From Benincasa hispida (taxonomy: Eukaryota; Streptophyta; Magnoliopsida; Cucurbitales; Cucurbitaceae): a stretch of DNA of 64,000 nt. The stretch spans positions 62,100,475 to 62,164,474 of the forward strand of contig NC_052351.1 in NCBI RefSeq assembly GCF_009727055.1. The letters run 5' to 3'. A program made the translations under genes and the position numbers. The notes under the pieces are model-generated. The model was not told where the DNA came from and made no database searches. It saw nothing but the letters and a program-made list of their open reading frames with translations. This document shows positions 32,722 through 43,491 of this stretch, one piece after another. Position 1 is the stretch's first letter. Each line of letters starts with the position of its first letter.

Positions 32722-35700
32722 TGTTGAGGTTAATGCCCTAACTCTCGTAGGGTTCTGTAGTTTGAATTGTATTGTACAAATATTTTATTTTAATAAAATA
32801 TGAGATATTTTATTTGACATTTAGTAGCATTAAACCCACAAACCAATAAACTAACATCCAAGGTTATCATCTGTAACTTAAACATATATATAGAGACATA
32901 CAGGTGGATCATGTTTAAGTGATAACCTAAATGGTCTGTAGTAGATGGATGAGGTTGGATACCCTATCCTGATGACACTATGAATATGACCCGTTTTTTA
33001 GATGTTACAATTGTTGTAAAGTGCTACAAATGATTTGATCTTGATTATTCATGTATAAACATGTGAACGAAGATATTCTATACAAAGAATTTTGTATAAG
33101 ATCGGACCACGAAATGACTAGTCTCATTATATAACGTCGTTCATAATAGAGACTTACATTTCACCAGGATGACCATAGGTGACATGATCTGAATCCTGAG
33201 TGAGTTGTGAACTCCTGCCTATGAAGGTGTTCATTTGATTTTTATGGGTAAGAGTGGCCAGATCGCCGACTCAACAAGCCTACTATTTTAGGGATTCGTT
33301 TGATTGGGGAGCTAGGAACACAGCTACACAAGACGAAATTTTCTCCTTTCCCGACATCAGGGTAAGTAGATAAATTGCTCTCTTAAGGGCTGATTTTGGG
33401 GCTTGAATAATGTGACGCCATTCTGATAGAGTAAAGATGCTTAAAACGGAAGCAAACATAATCATTAAGTACTCTAATTACACTTATTTTGAGTCAAAAG
33501 CATGCTAAAACAAGTTTTTAAACAGAAAAGGGTTTCAACATGTATACCTTTGAAGATTTCCATTTGCTCCTTGCTTAATCCACAAAATTTATCTTTAATT
33601 TCTTCAGTAGACCACGAAGAGAAGTTTTGAAATAGAAAACTGTTTTTGCTTTAAGGATTTTCAAAAATCAGAATGCATGAACTTCAAAACTTTGAAAACT
33701 GAAATATTTATCAAGTTCAAGCATGCAAGCACTCACTCATTCAACTAATTGACACTTCAACTAGCACTAAGTGAGTGACCTAGATGTTGAAATGTAGATT
33801 AATCCACTATCTTATTGAGATCTTGGACAATTCCATTATTATGTTCGTTTTTCAATTTAAAATGATTAAATTTAAGAAAAATTAAATCTTAATTCAATTT
33901 CTATAAATTGAATTTAAAATGGAAAAATTATTCAATTTTAATTAATTAATTAAAAAAATTTAATTAATTAATTAAATAATAATTTAAATCAATTATTAAA
34001 TTAATAAAATACCTAATTCAGACATGAATCATATTCATGTAATCAATATTTAAATATTTTAAATTCTCCAACTACGTTTAATTTCGATAATTTAAACGTT
34101 TAATTATGTTGAATATAATTATCCAAACCCTAAATTGAACTTGAACATTTTAAATTCAAACTCTAATTTCGAATTGTAACGTTTCAAATTTGCTCAATAT
34201 TCTAATCCAATGTTTAATCTTTTACAAGCTAGTAGAGGGACCTTGTGGACCTACAGATCATGAGCTCCAACGATTTGAGATTAATCTGTTAAACTTTTTA
34301 GCCCGAATTAATCAATATTTGTTAACCACCGAGACATACCACTATAGCTCGATGGTTGCACTCTCCTCACTATAAATATATTTTCGTCCACTTGATATAA
34401 CCATGATCAATCCTTCACAAGTTGTTCTTATTTACAACTATGTCAAAATTATCTTTTTATTCCTATAAACACATCTTACTTCTTAAGTTACCACTGACCC
34501 TCTATTAAACAATAGGTTTATAGTCCAACTAATAAACCATGTCCCTTTCGGCCATTAGAGGGCTGGGCCCCTTTGTTCAAGACTAGTTAACCCTAAAATG
34601 GGTAGGAGTGAATTCCATCTTGTAAGACTATGTCCCAAGCTATCTGTCTGGTCTTATCTCCAAAATGAGAGACTTGTTGAGTAGTGCTATTGAATTACTC
34701 TCACTTACGGGACAAAGGATAATCCAGAATAAATAGGAATTCATAGTTAGTTCAGGATTAAGATCGAGTTACCCTAGGTCATCGAATTAAAATAGTCAAT
34801 TTTAATAGTAAACGATCGTTATAAAGAAAAGTAACTATTTCGTGGTCCAGTCTTATGCAAACATCTTTTACATAGAATGCTCCCACTCGCATGTCTCCAC
34901 ATGAACGATTTTGGGATCACATCGTTTGTATCAGTATACAAAATAGGCCACATCCATAGTGTCCACAGGATGAGGTACCCAATCTCATCCATATACTTAT
35001 AAACTTTTTTGGCTATATATTATAACTTAATCATCTTTTATGTCTCTACATAAAGCTAACGTATTCATACTATAGCCATGAGTTTGTTTATTGGATTTTA
35101 TAATGCAATTTTTATAACACTTTTATTGAATAAATTCTTCAGCAATACTTTTTTTGATAAATAGAATATGTTTCCAAAATTGCGAACTGTGAGTTTTAGG
35201 ATATTCCCAACTCACACCCTCTCCTGGCCTGAGAGGGGTCTGGCCATAGTTAGACTATGATTTATTTTTCATTAGAGGGATCAGTGGTACTTAAGGAGTT
35301 AGATGTAATTACAGGGGCAAAACAGTAATTTTGGCCTAACTGTACTTACGAGCAATTTATGAAGGGTCATCCCACTGTTGACTGATTATATCCAATGGAC
35401 ACAGAAATATATCTGTAGTGCAAAGAGTGCAGCTGGTGGTCTTTAATCGAGTGCCCGATAATTAATGGATGTCGAATAATATAACTAAAGAAGTTTAATT
35501 AATTATTCAAATACCATTGAAGCTTCAAGCTATAGGTCTATGACGTCCCCTCTGTACCTCAATAGAGACTAAATGAAAATCAATTTTGGATTAATTTGAA
35601 TTGTTCAAATTAATTGAGGGAATTAATTATATGTGATATAATTAATTTAATTTAATTATATATGATATAATTACTATAATGTATTTGATACATTATAATA

Positions 35701-36516
35701 TATAAAGTTTATTTGAGAGGAAACAAATATTTGAATATGATTCAAATATTAATTATGTGAATTGGATTCCTATAATTAAATTTAACATAAATGAGATTTA
35801 TATTAAATATCGTTGTTGAGAGAATTAAATCTATAGGTGATATTGTATGTGATACAATATTAAACCATAGATTATATGTTATATATGATATTACATATAG
35901 TTATATACACATATATACATATAATAAGTTGGTTATTATATATATACACTCACATATATATATTAAAATAAAAATGAACTTATTTTAATTTTGAATTTTG
36001 TTTAGGGAGGGAAATAACTCCCCTCCCCTATTCTCTCTCAACTCACGTAGTGTGAGTGGGTGGTTGAGATTGATTTTTCTTCTTCTTTGTTTGACAGAGA
36101 AGAGTGTGGGTATAATACACAAAAATCTCGAAGAAAATTCTCAATCTCTCTTCTCCTCTCTCAATTCTCCTTTCCCTCTCCAAAAATCACAAAACCCACA
36201 AACTCTCGTAATTTTCATCCCAAAGAATACAGAAGGCTCTAATTGGTGGTGTCCAAATTAGGGTTTTGAGTTCGTGACCATTTTAGTTTACATTTTTCTA
36301 TTGTTATCTTTTCAAGAAGAGGAATCATACATGAAGATCAGATCTTCAAGGGTTAGTATCTCCTAATCTCTTTTCTCTTTTCTGTAATAAGCATGCTGTA
36401 AAATTTTATTTTGATGCATAATGTTTCTGTTTAATTCTGTAAAATTCGCATTCTGTAAAAACTGGGATCCGGGTCCGATCCCCGCTTTTGCTCATGAATC
36501 TTAACCGGTTCCTACA
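32722..36516 (+). repeat. 5' LTR of Copia D, split by solo LTR Q
   Basis: Starts TGTTGAGGTTAATGCC at 32722 and ends CCTACA at 36516, directly followed by a PBS. The block order is that of LTRs A, C and G. It is interrupted by Q (33424-35214). Net length is about 2.0 kb. Short ORFs at 35998-36261 fall in the transcribed part of the LTR and are not conserved elsewhere in the window. Confidence 0.88.
33424..35214 (-). mobile_element. Solo LTR Q inside LTR D
   Basis: 1791 bp, TG start and CTCA end on the plus strand, LTR content running on the minus strand. Flanks CATTC (33419-33423) and CACCC (35215-35219) fit one target duplication with two C/T differences. Joining them gives 'gccaccctctcctggcc', the expected host text. 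Confidence 0.8.
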
Positions 36517-36530
36517 ATTGGTATTAGAGT
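36517..36530 (+). other. Primer-binding site of Copia D
   Basis: ATTGGTATTAGAG directly after the LTR is an initiator-Met-tRNA PBS with one C-to-T change (TGGTATCAGAG). Confidence 0.88.
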
Positions 36531-38765
36531 GAGGTTTTGTGGTCTAAACTTTTTCAAATTTTCAGAATAATTTTTACAGATTCATTGTGGGATTTCTTGC
36601 ATTATGTATTGAATTCATAGTTGATGAATGAATAGAATGTATTGTTTACAATTATGGATGTACTCATGATTGGATCTCTTGTCTTTACAGTCTGTTTTTT
36701 GTTTTCAAATTTGATTTTGTAAAGGCCTGTGTTTTAGGCATAATTTTTGTTATAGAGTCTGTAATTGATGTTTATTAAGTCGTTCATGACAATTTTGGTT
36801 GAATTCTAGAGAAGTTTCAAAGAAGATCGCATCTGTATAGTGCATTCTGTATAGTAGCATTGCAACGTTGTGTCTTAGCGTTGCAACGCCGGCCTTAGGT
36901 GAACAGAACGTACTACCCATAGCGTTGCAATGCTAGGCCACAACGTTGCAACATTGCAAGATGAAAAGAACAATTCGGTTCGTGCCCGACTCAATTCGTG
37001 GCTCAGCTGGTTCCTGTCTGGTTCGGTTGGTTCGAGCGACTCTTGGCCAATTCGAGTGTTGGACGATCCGGTTCGTGCGGTTCAAGACCTGATTCGCTTG
37101 TTTTGAACCGATTGACCAATATTTTTGTAATGGATATTTTTTTGATTAATTAAATTAATGTAAGTGTTATATTAATTTAATTAATTGTTTAGGAGTCCAA
37201 TCTTGGTCTAATAATTGTTTTAAATTATGCATTTGATGTATGATTTATTTTTAATTTTCTATATGCCATAATGTATGTCATATAGTGAAAATCCCACCAT
37301 AGGTTATGCAATATTCATGCATCATTTATATTATAAATGTTATAATATATAGTTGCATGATTCAATTTTTTTATAGCATGTTCATGCATCATATAATATA
37401 ACTGTTATAGTATATGTTTGCATGCATTAATAATGTAGTCATACATCCTTTATATTACAAGTGTTATAATATATAGTTGAATGTATGCATGGATGGATGT
37501 TATTAATTATTTCATTACCTTATTATATAAGTGTTATATATAGTTAGTAATGAAATGGAATTGCATGAAACGTGACACTACATTAGGTAATTTATAATTG
37601 TTATAATTTTACTAAGTGTGTCAATGAATGCAATTATATGGTTTTAATTTATTTCATTTATTTTATAAAAGTTACAATTAAATGAAATTAGAAATTAAAA
37701 TCAATAATCCAGAATTGCATGCAAACCTTCCGCTAAAATCATTTTTAAATAGTTTTAAAATTTGATTCACATAGACCTAAGATCACTTTTCTAGTAGAAA
37801 TTAAATTTAATCTTTTGATCAGTTTATAGGATTAAATTGATTTTTAATTAAAAGATTAAATTTGTAACAAATGTATCTATAAGGGACCTTTTGTCTAAGG
37901 TTAGTTCTATTTAGGCTGGGGTATTTAAGTTGACAGAAACTAACACCCCTACCTGGGAACTTACCTGGATAGGTAAATTAGATAGTGTTACAAGCATGCA
38001 ATGGCTGATTGAAGTTTATTAAAGTATTTAATAGACATTAGTCAACATTGTTTAACCATCCAAAGTAAGTGTTACTTTTGGGCAAATTAAACAAACACTT
38101 AGTTAAAACTCAATAGCCGGATTTTCCTAAGTTAAATAACCCTAGGTATAACACTCAGTGAGAGGAAAATGGGGTACATGATACTTCATTTTTTCTTATC
38201 ACGTATCTCCTTAAAAGTTCACATTGTGAGATCTATACTTAGCCTTGAGATACCTTTGCTTGTGTCCCTCTATGGATGATGTTTGTATAGGTAAATATCA
38301 AGGTGAATGAAGAGAGTGTTTATAGTAAGTGGGAGTGGGACGTGTGTCAACATATCCCACGGTCTCTCTCACTAGTTTGATGTAAAGTTTCATCGTCGGC
38401 CTCGAAGCACCTTTGCTTGTGTCCCCCTATGGATGGCATTTGCATGATTCTTTACCTTAAACTCTAGAAATGGACAGGGTTATTTTAGTTTTTGCCCAAA
38501 TCGATTTTTTCCTACGGTTGGCTCATTGGAGCGGAACTCTGGAATCTAAAATGAGGGGTTATACTTACAAGAAATGTTAAGCGAGTTTAATAATTTCTCG
38601 ACTGAACAATGGAGACTAATAGTTACAGTGGCAGTGAATTGTTTTGTTTATTGGTTGAGATAGTCTCATTTTAGTGAAGGGGCACTTGATCACCCTACGG
38701 TGGTTTTTGTCCTGTCTCACTGAAACATTATTGTAAAATAGATATCATTTAGGGTGCCTTAGATT
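36531..38765 (+). other. Untranslated leader of Copia D
   Basis: Homologous to the leader of A. GCGTTGCAACGC-type palindromic words cluster at 36858-36960. The CCTCGA..CACCTTTGCTTGTGTCCCCC box occurs twice (38240-38290 and 38395-38446). No ORF. The element's gag is missing: near 38766 the sequence changes to an LTR fragment. Confidence 0.75.
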
Positions 38766-38905
38766 ATTTTTCTAATATTTAAATATTAAAAATTGATATT
38801 TAAAAATTGATATAATTATTAATTACATGAATAGGATTCATGTTTAAAATTAGGTGTTTGATTAATTTAATATTTGATATTAAATTATTATTTAAATAAT
38901 TAAAA
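38766..38905 (+). repeat. Short LTR U3 fragment at a rearrangement junction
   Basis: AT-rich text with 'ttacatgaataggattcatg' matches the U3 of LTR Q in reverse (33950-34080). It joins the leader of D to minus-strand pol of E. It is probably the remains of a deleted insertion. Confidence 0.55.
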
Positions 38906-39250
38906 AATTTTACCAACTTGGTCTCGGTTTCTCTTGTAGATCCACTTGCAGCCGATGGGTTTTACCTTTTTTGGTTGATCTACAAGATCCCAAACTAAAT
39001 TGAAGTACGTTGACTCCATTTCAAGGTCCATGGCTTTAATCCACTAGTCCTTATCTACATCTTCCATTATTGGTTTGAAAGTCAATGGATCCTCTAAGCC
39101 ATCATCTGGTATGATGACTTGAGTTTTAGTTAAACCCATGTATCGGTTAGGCTATTGCACAACCCCTCCACTACGCCGCGACACTCTTAAATCTTCAAAA
39201 GGATGTGAAGTACTTGTTTCATCAACAACTCTTGTTGATGCATTTGTCGT
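38906..39250 (-). pseudogene. Start of reverse transcriptase of Copia E (truncated)
   Basis: Minus strand: YMGLTKTQVIIPDDGLEDPL, TFKPIMEDVDKD, IKAMDLEMES, WDLVDQPKKVKPIGCKWIY and KRNRDQVGK. Sequence stops matching at about 38906, so palm motifs and RNase H of E are absent. A stop replaces one residue after DVDKD. Confidence 0.8.
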
Positions 39251-40170
39251 TTCTCTAGTCATTTCATCTATTACTAGCCCACTGCAAAGTTGATGATTTT
39301 TTTATGTGGTCTTCCTCTAAGAAAGTTGCATTTGTGGATACAAATACTTTATTTCTTGAGGATCATAAAAGAAACCACCTTTCGTCTCTTTAGGGTAGCC
39401 TATAAATAGGAATACCTTTGAATGACGTTCCAACTACTTAGGATTTTGCACCAACACATGTGTTGGGCATCCCCAAATCCGGAGGTGATGTAAACTACCT
39501 TTACGCCCTCTCCGTAACTCGTAAAGTGTTTAGAAACACTTTTCGAGGGAACTATGTTCAAAATATAAACTGCAGTTTGAACTGCATAACCTTAAAAAGA
39601 ACTTGATAACTGAGCATAACTCATCATAAAACAAACCATGCCTAACAAGGTTCTATTTCTTCTTTCTGCTACACCATTTTGTTGAGGTGTGCCAAGTGCT
39701 GTGAGTTGAGACTGGAGTCTGTGTTCTATCAAATAGTCCTGGAATTTTAAGTCTACCTGGAATTTTAAGTCCATATACTCACCACCTTGATTTGATCAAA
39801 GTGTTTTAAAGCTTTTACCTAATTGGTTCTCAACCTCTACCTTATATTCCTTGAACTTTTCAAGTGTTTCAGACTTATGATGCACTAGGTAAATATGACC
39901 ATACCTTGAATAATCATCAACGAAGCTGATGAAATATTCATACCCTCTTCTAGCTTTAACATTCATCGGACCGCAATGGTCTGAATGTACCCGTTCTAAG
40001 GATTCTTTGGCTCTAAGACCTTTTTTAGAAAAATATTTGTTAGTCATTTTACCCTTAAGACAAGATTCACATGGAAGTAATAAACTGTCTTCTAACTGAT
40101 TTAGATGACCATTCTTCACCATTCTCTCAATCTTGTTGAGATTGATGTGACCAAGTCTCAAGTGCCAAAG
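39251..40170 (-). pseudogene. Integrase of Copia E (nearly intact core)
   Basis: From 40161: MRLGHINLNKIERMVKNGHL and LLPCESCLKGKMTNKYF (HHCC finger), VHSDHCGPMNV (first Asp), FVDDYSRYGHIYL (second Asp), then after a stop near 39796 the third acidic site in GTPQQNGVAERRNRTLLG (Glu present). A short in-frame duplication gives DLKFQVDLKFQDYL at about 39735-39775. The C-terminal part (39590-39251) is out of frame with several stops. Confidence 0.87.
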
Positions 40171-40283
40171 ATAGGAATTTGAAGATATTTTCTATTTCTT
40201 ATTTTGAGTTTCAGCTGTTTTAAACATCTCTATGTTAAAAACGGCTTTAATCTCAGTTGGTTTTAACATGTACAAGTTATTTT

Positions 40284-40838
40284 TTAGTTTTGCTGAACAA
40301 ATTTTGATATCTTTTGAAGTAATGAACATTCATTATTTTCAAAATAAACCTTGTAATTTTGTTTCAGGAAACATGAGACAGATATTAAATTCCTTTTCAT
40401 CGAAAGAATGTAATAAACATTTTTAAGTAAAATGTATTTATCTTTTATAAATAACTTCATATCTCCCACTTCTTTAGCTGAAACAACCTCCTTGGTCTCT
40501 ACCTTAAAGGTTGTTTTGCCTTCTGCAAATTGTCTCCAAAAACTTGTATACTGAGAGAAAATACAGATATGATTAGCGACACCTGAATCTATTATCCTAG
40601 TCTTTTTATCATTTTCCAGTAAACATGTTTCAATGACAAGTAAATCGTATTTATTATGTCGTTCGATTTTCGGATTCTCATCTATATAGTTCAAAACTTT
40701 AGATGAGTAGGGAGATAGAGGACAATCCTCCATTAAAACTTGTTTTGAATCATCTTTTGATAATATTTTGCATGTTAAATTGTTATTACTGTTAACTAAA
40801 GTAGAAGCAAGTATTTTAGAAGAATTTGACATGCTCAA
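40284..40838 (-). pseudogene. Gag C-terminus, protease and pre-integrase of Copia E
   Basis: An open frame of 184 codons. It has the protease site IIDSGVANHICIF (canonical DSGATNH, with Val for Ala and Ala for Thr), preceded by LLVIETCLLENDKK. It is followed by the pre-integrase segment KLFIKDKYILLKNVYYIL and KRNLISVSCFLKQNYKVYF. The protease would cut Gag-Pol. The N-terminal Gag and the 5' LTR of E are missing: element F inserted at 40912. Confidence 0.82.
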
Positions 40839-40911
40839 ATGTTAAACAAATTCTATTTAGTAAAATGAAACTAAATCCAAATCAAGTTTTAGCAAAAAGT
40901 AATGATGTACA

Positions 40912-42906
40912 TGAAGGAACTCTAAAACTAGAGTACCACTAAGCGGAAGCAGATCGTTCCAAATTCCATTGTAAAAGAACTCAAACGTTTATAATCATAC
41001 AAAAAAGATTATGCATTGAAGATAAATTACAACGTGCTTCTTAATTAAATATAAGGGATTGAGTAGCCAATACCTTTGAAGAACTCTTTCTTCACGTATT
41101 TCCCTCGATCAGTCACGAACGCAATGATTAACACGAATGCAACGAGTAACTGGGAAATCCTCGATCACCAGCGAGTTAAACTCGATCCTCGATCCTCGAA
41201 CAAAACAAGACACAACCACAAGATTACCTTGGTATTCTCTGTGTGAGAATCTAGGAGTTGTGGGCTTTGTATGAATTTAGATATAGGGAAGGAGGAAGTA
41301 AACGATCGAGTATGCGATGAACAATCGTATAGAAGAAGAAGGTCTATCGTATAGACTTGATACTCGATCATTTAGTAAAGTGTACTATCGTATAGTAAAC
41401 TCGACGCTCAATCGTTTAGTCTTTGTAAAACTATCGTGTAGTAAAACTCCTTTTACTCGATAGTGAATTATGTGAGATGATTCAACTGAATGATTTGAAA
41501 AACTATTTTTTTTTATCTCACAGTTACCATAAAACCGTGTATAACCACCCACTAAGGTCGGTTATTTAGAAAAAGAAATATAAATTATCATATAATTAAT
41601 AAATTATAAATAAATACAATAACTAACTTATCATATTATATTTATAACATATAGTTTTAATATTGCATCATATGTAACATATAAACCATAGTTCTTTTCC
41701 TATTTTATGGCATTTAATATAAATCATATTTATATTAATTCCTCCAATCTCATAATGTATTAAATACATTATATCAATTATATCATATATAATTGAATTA
41801 ATTTAATTATATCATATATAATCAAATTCCCTCTTGTTAATTCGAACATTTAGCACTAACCCAAAAACTGATTCTCAACTTGAATCCATTGAGCTACCAA
41901 GGGACCTTAAGGACCTGTAGCTTAAAGTTCCAACGGTACATGAATAACTAACTAAACTCTTTAATCACGATATCCACCATCCGTTAACTGTCGAGCACTC
42001 CAATAAAGATTGATAGCTGCACTTTTCGCACTACAGATTATTTCTGTGTCCATATAACTAATCAACAGTGTGATGACCCTTCACAAACTGCTTGTAAGTA
42101 CAACTAGGCCAAATTACCGTTTTGCCCCTGTGGTTACATCTAACTTCTTAAGTACCACTCATTCTTCTAATGAACAATAAGTCATAGTTCCACTATGGCT
42201 GAGTCCTCTCTTCCCAAGAGAGGGTGTGGCCATTATGTTCAAGAACCAGAATCAGTTCTTAAGGGAGCAATTTATCTACTTACCCCTGCATCGGGGAATG
42301 AGTGAATTCTGTCTTTTGAAGCTAAGTTTCCAGCTCCCAAATCAAATGAATCCCCAAAATGGTAGGCTTATTGAGTTGGCAATCTGGCCACTCTCACCCA
42401 TACAAATCAAAGGACCTCCTTCATGAGCAGGAGTTCACGACTCACTCAGGATTCAGGTCATGTCACCTATGATCATTTTAGTGAAATGTAAGTCTCTATT
42501 ATCAACGGTGTTATATAAAGAGACTAATCATTTCGTTGTTCAGTCTTATACAAACTCTTTGTATAGGATACCCCCACTCCCATGTCTCCACATAAATGAT
42601 CAGAATCAAATTATTGCACTTTACAACACTTTTAACACCTACAAAGCGGGTCGTATCCATAGTGTCAGCAGGATAAGGTACCCAACCTCATCCATATAGT
42701 ACACACCATTTAGGTTATTATTTAAACAAGATCCACCTGTATGTCTCTACATACTTGTTTAAATTTAAATAAAATAACCTCAGATCTTAATTTATTGGAT
42801 TGAGTAAATGCTTATAAAATAACACTTATTTTATTAGTAACAATATGTTTATACATAGTTTACAAACTACAAGATTACAAAGGGATTTAGGACACCATAC
42901 CCAATA
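40912..42906 (-). repeat. 3' LTR of Copia F
   Basis: On the minus strand it starts TATTGGGTATGG at 42906 (TG mutated to TA) right after a PPT, and ends CCTTCA at 40912. The left flank GTACA (40907-40911) is the candidate target duplication. It contains a CGATCGTTTAG-type array at 41300-41460. Confidence 0.85.
41300..41460. repeat. Array of ATCGTATAG / CGATCATTTAG words in the LTR of F
   Basis: ACAATCGTATAGAAG, CTATCGTATAGACTTG, CGATCATTTAGTAAAG, CTATCGTATAGTAAAC, CAATCGTTTAGTC, CTATCGTGTAGTAAAA. The same word family as in LTRs S, J and K, with fairly regular 20-25-base spacing. Confidence 0.75.
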
Positions 42907-42925
42907 ATATCCCACTTGTCCTAAA
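42907..42925 (-). other. Polypurine tract of Copia F
   Basis: The minus strand reads TTTAGGACAAGTGGGATAT before the LTR start, matching AAGTGGGAGAT in the other elements. Confidence 0.75.
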
Positions 42926-43015
42926 GTCGAGGGAGTCTAATGTACAGTACAAAAACAGTACAAAATACAATAAACTAGGGCAAATACTATACCTCAGTAA
43001 CATCTCCCACTTGCC

Positions 43016-43486
43016 CTAGACAAGGTGCCGCATATCTCGTAGATGCAGACTTTCTAAATGATCCTCGAACACTTTAGAAGTGAGAGCCTTTGTAAACGGA
43101 TCAACAATGTTGTGCTCCGACACGATCTTCGTGACAATCACATCACCATAATGCACAATCCCCCGGATCAAAGGATATTTTCGTTCTATGTGCTTGCCTT
43201 TTTTATGACTCCGAGGTTCCTTAGAATTTGCCACAACACCACTATTATCAATATAAAGTGTGATCGGCAAATAAATATTTGGAATAACTTTCAAATCAGT
43301 AAGGAGCTTCTTAAGCCAAACAACCTCTTTAGCAGCTTCACAAGCAGCTACGTATTTGGCTTCCATAGTGGAGTCCGCAATGCATCCGTGCTTGATGCTT
43401 TGCCATACTATAACTCTTTCATTCAGAGTGAACACTGACCCTGATGTTGATTTCCGAGAATCTCTATCAGTCTGAATGTTAGAGTC
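43016..43486 (-). pseudogene. RNase H C-terminal part of Copia F
   Basis: TDRDSRKSTSGSVFTLN, then IADSTMEAKYVAACEAAKEV, LYIDNSGVVANSKEPRSHKK, KHIERKYPLIRG and NIVDPFTKALTSKVFEDHL. The frame is open for 139 codons (43435-43016). Catalytic residues (E of MEAKY, D of YIDNSG) are present. The domain is split: its N-terminal part is at 46284-46331 and 47992-48060, separated by insertions P and O2. Confidence 0.85.
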
Positions 43487-43491
43487 TGTAT

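Noticed and set aside
35998..36261. 87-codon plus-strand ORF before the PBS of D
   Set aside because: Lies in the transcribed end of an LTR, overlaps another frame of similar length, Ser/Pro/Phe-rich, and is not conserved in the other LTRs.
43058..43438. Plus-strand ORF of 126 codons
   Set aside because: Exact antisense of the RNase H of Copia F, which has unmistakable motifs.
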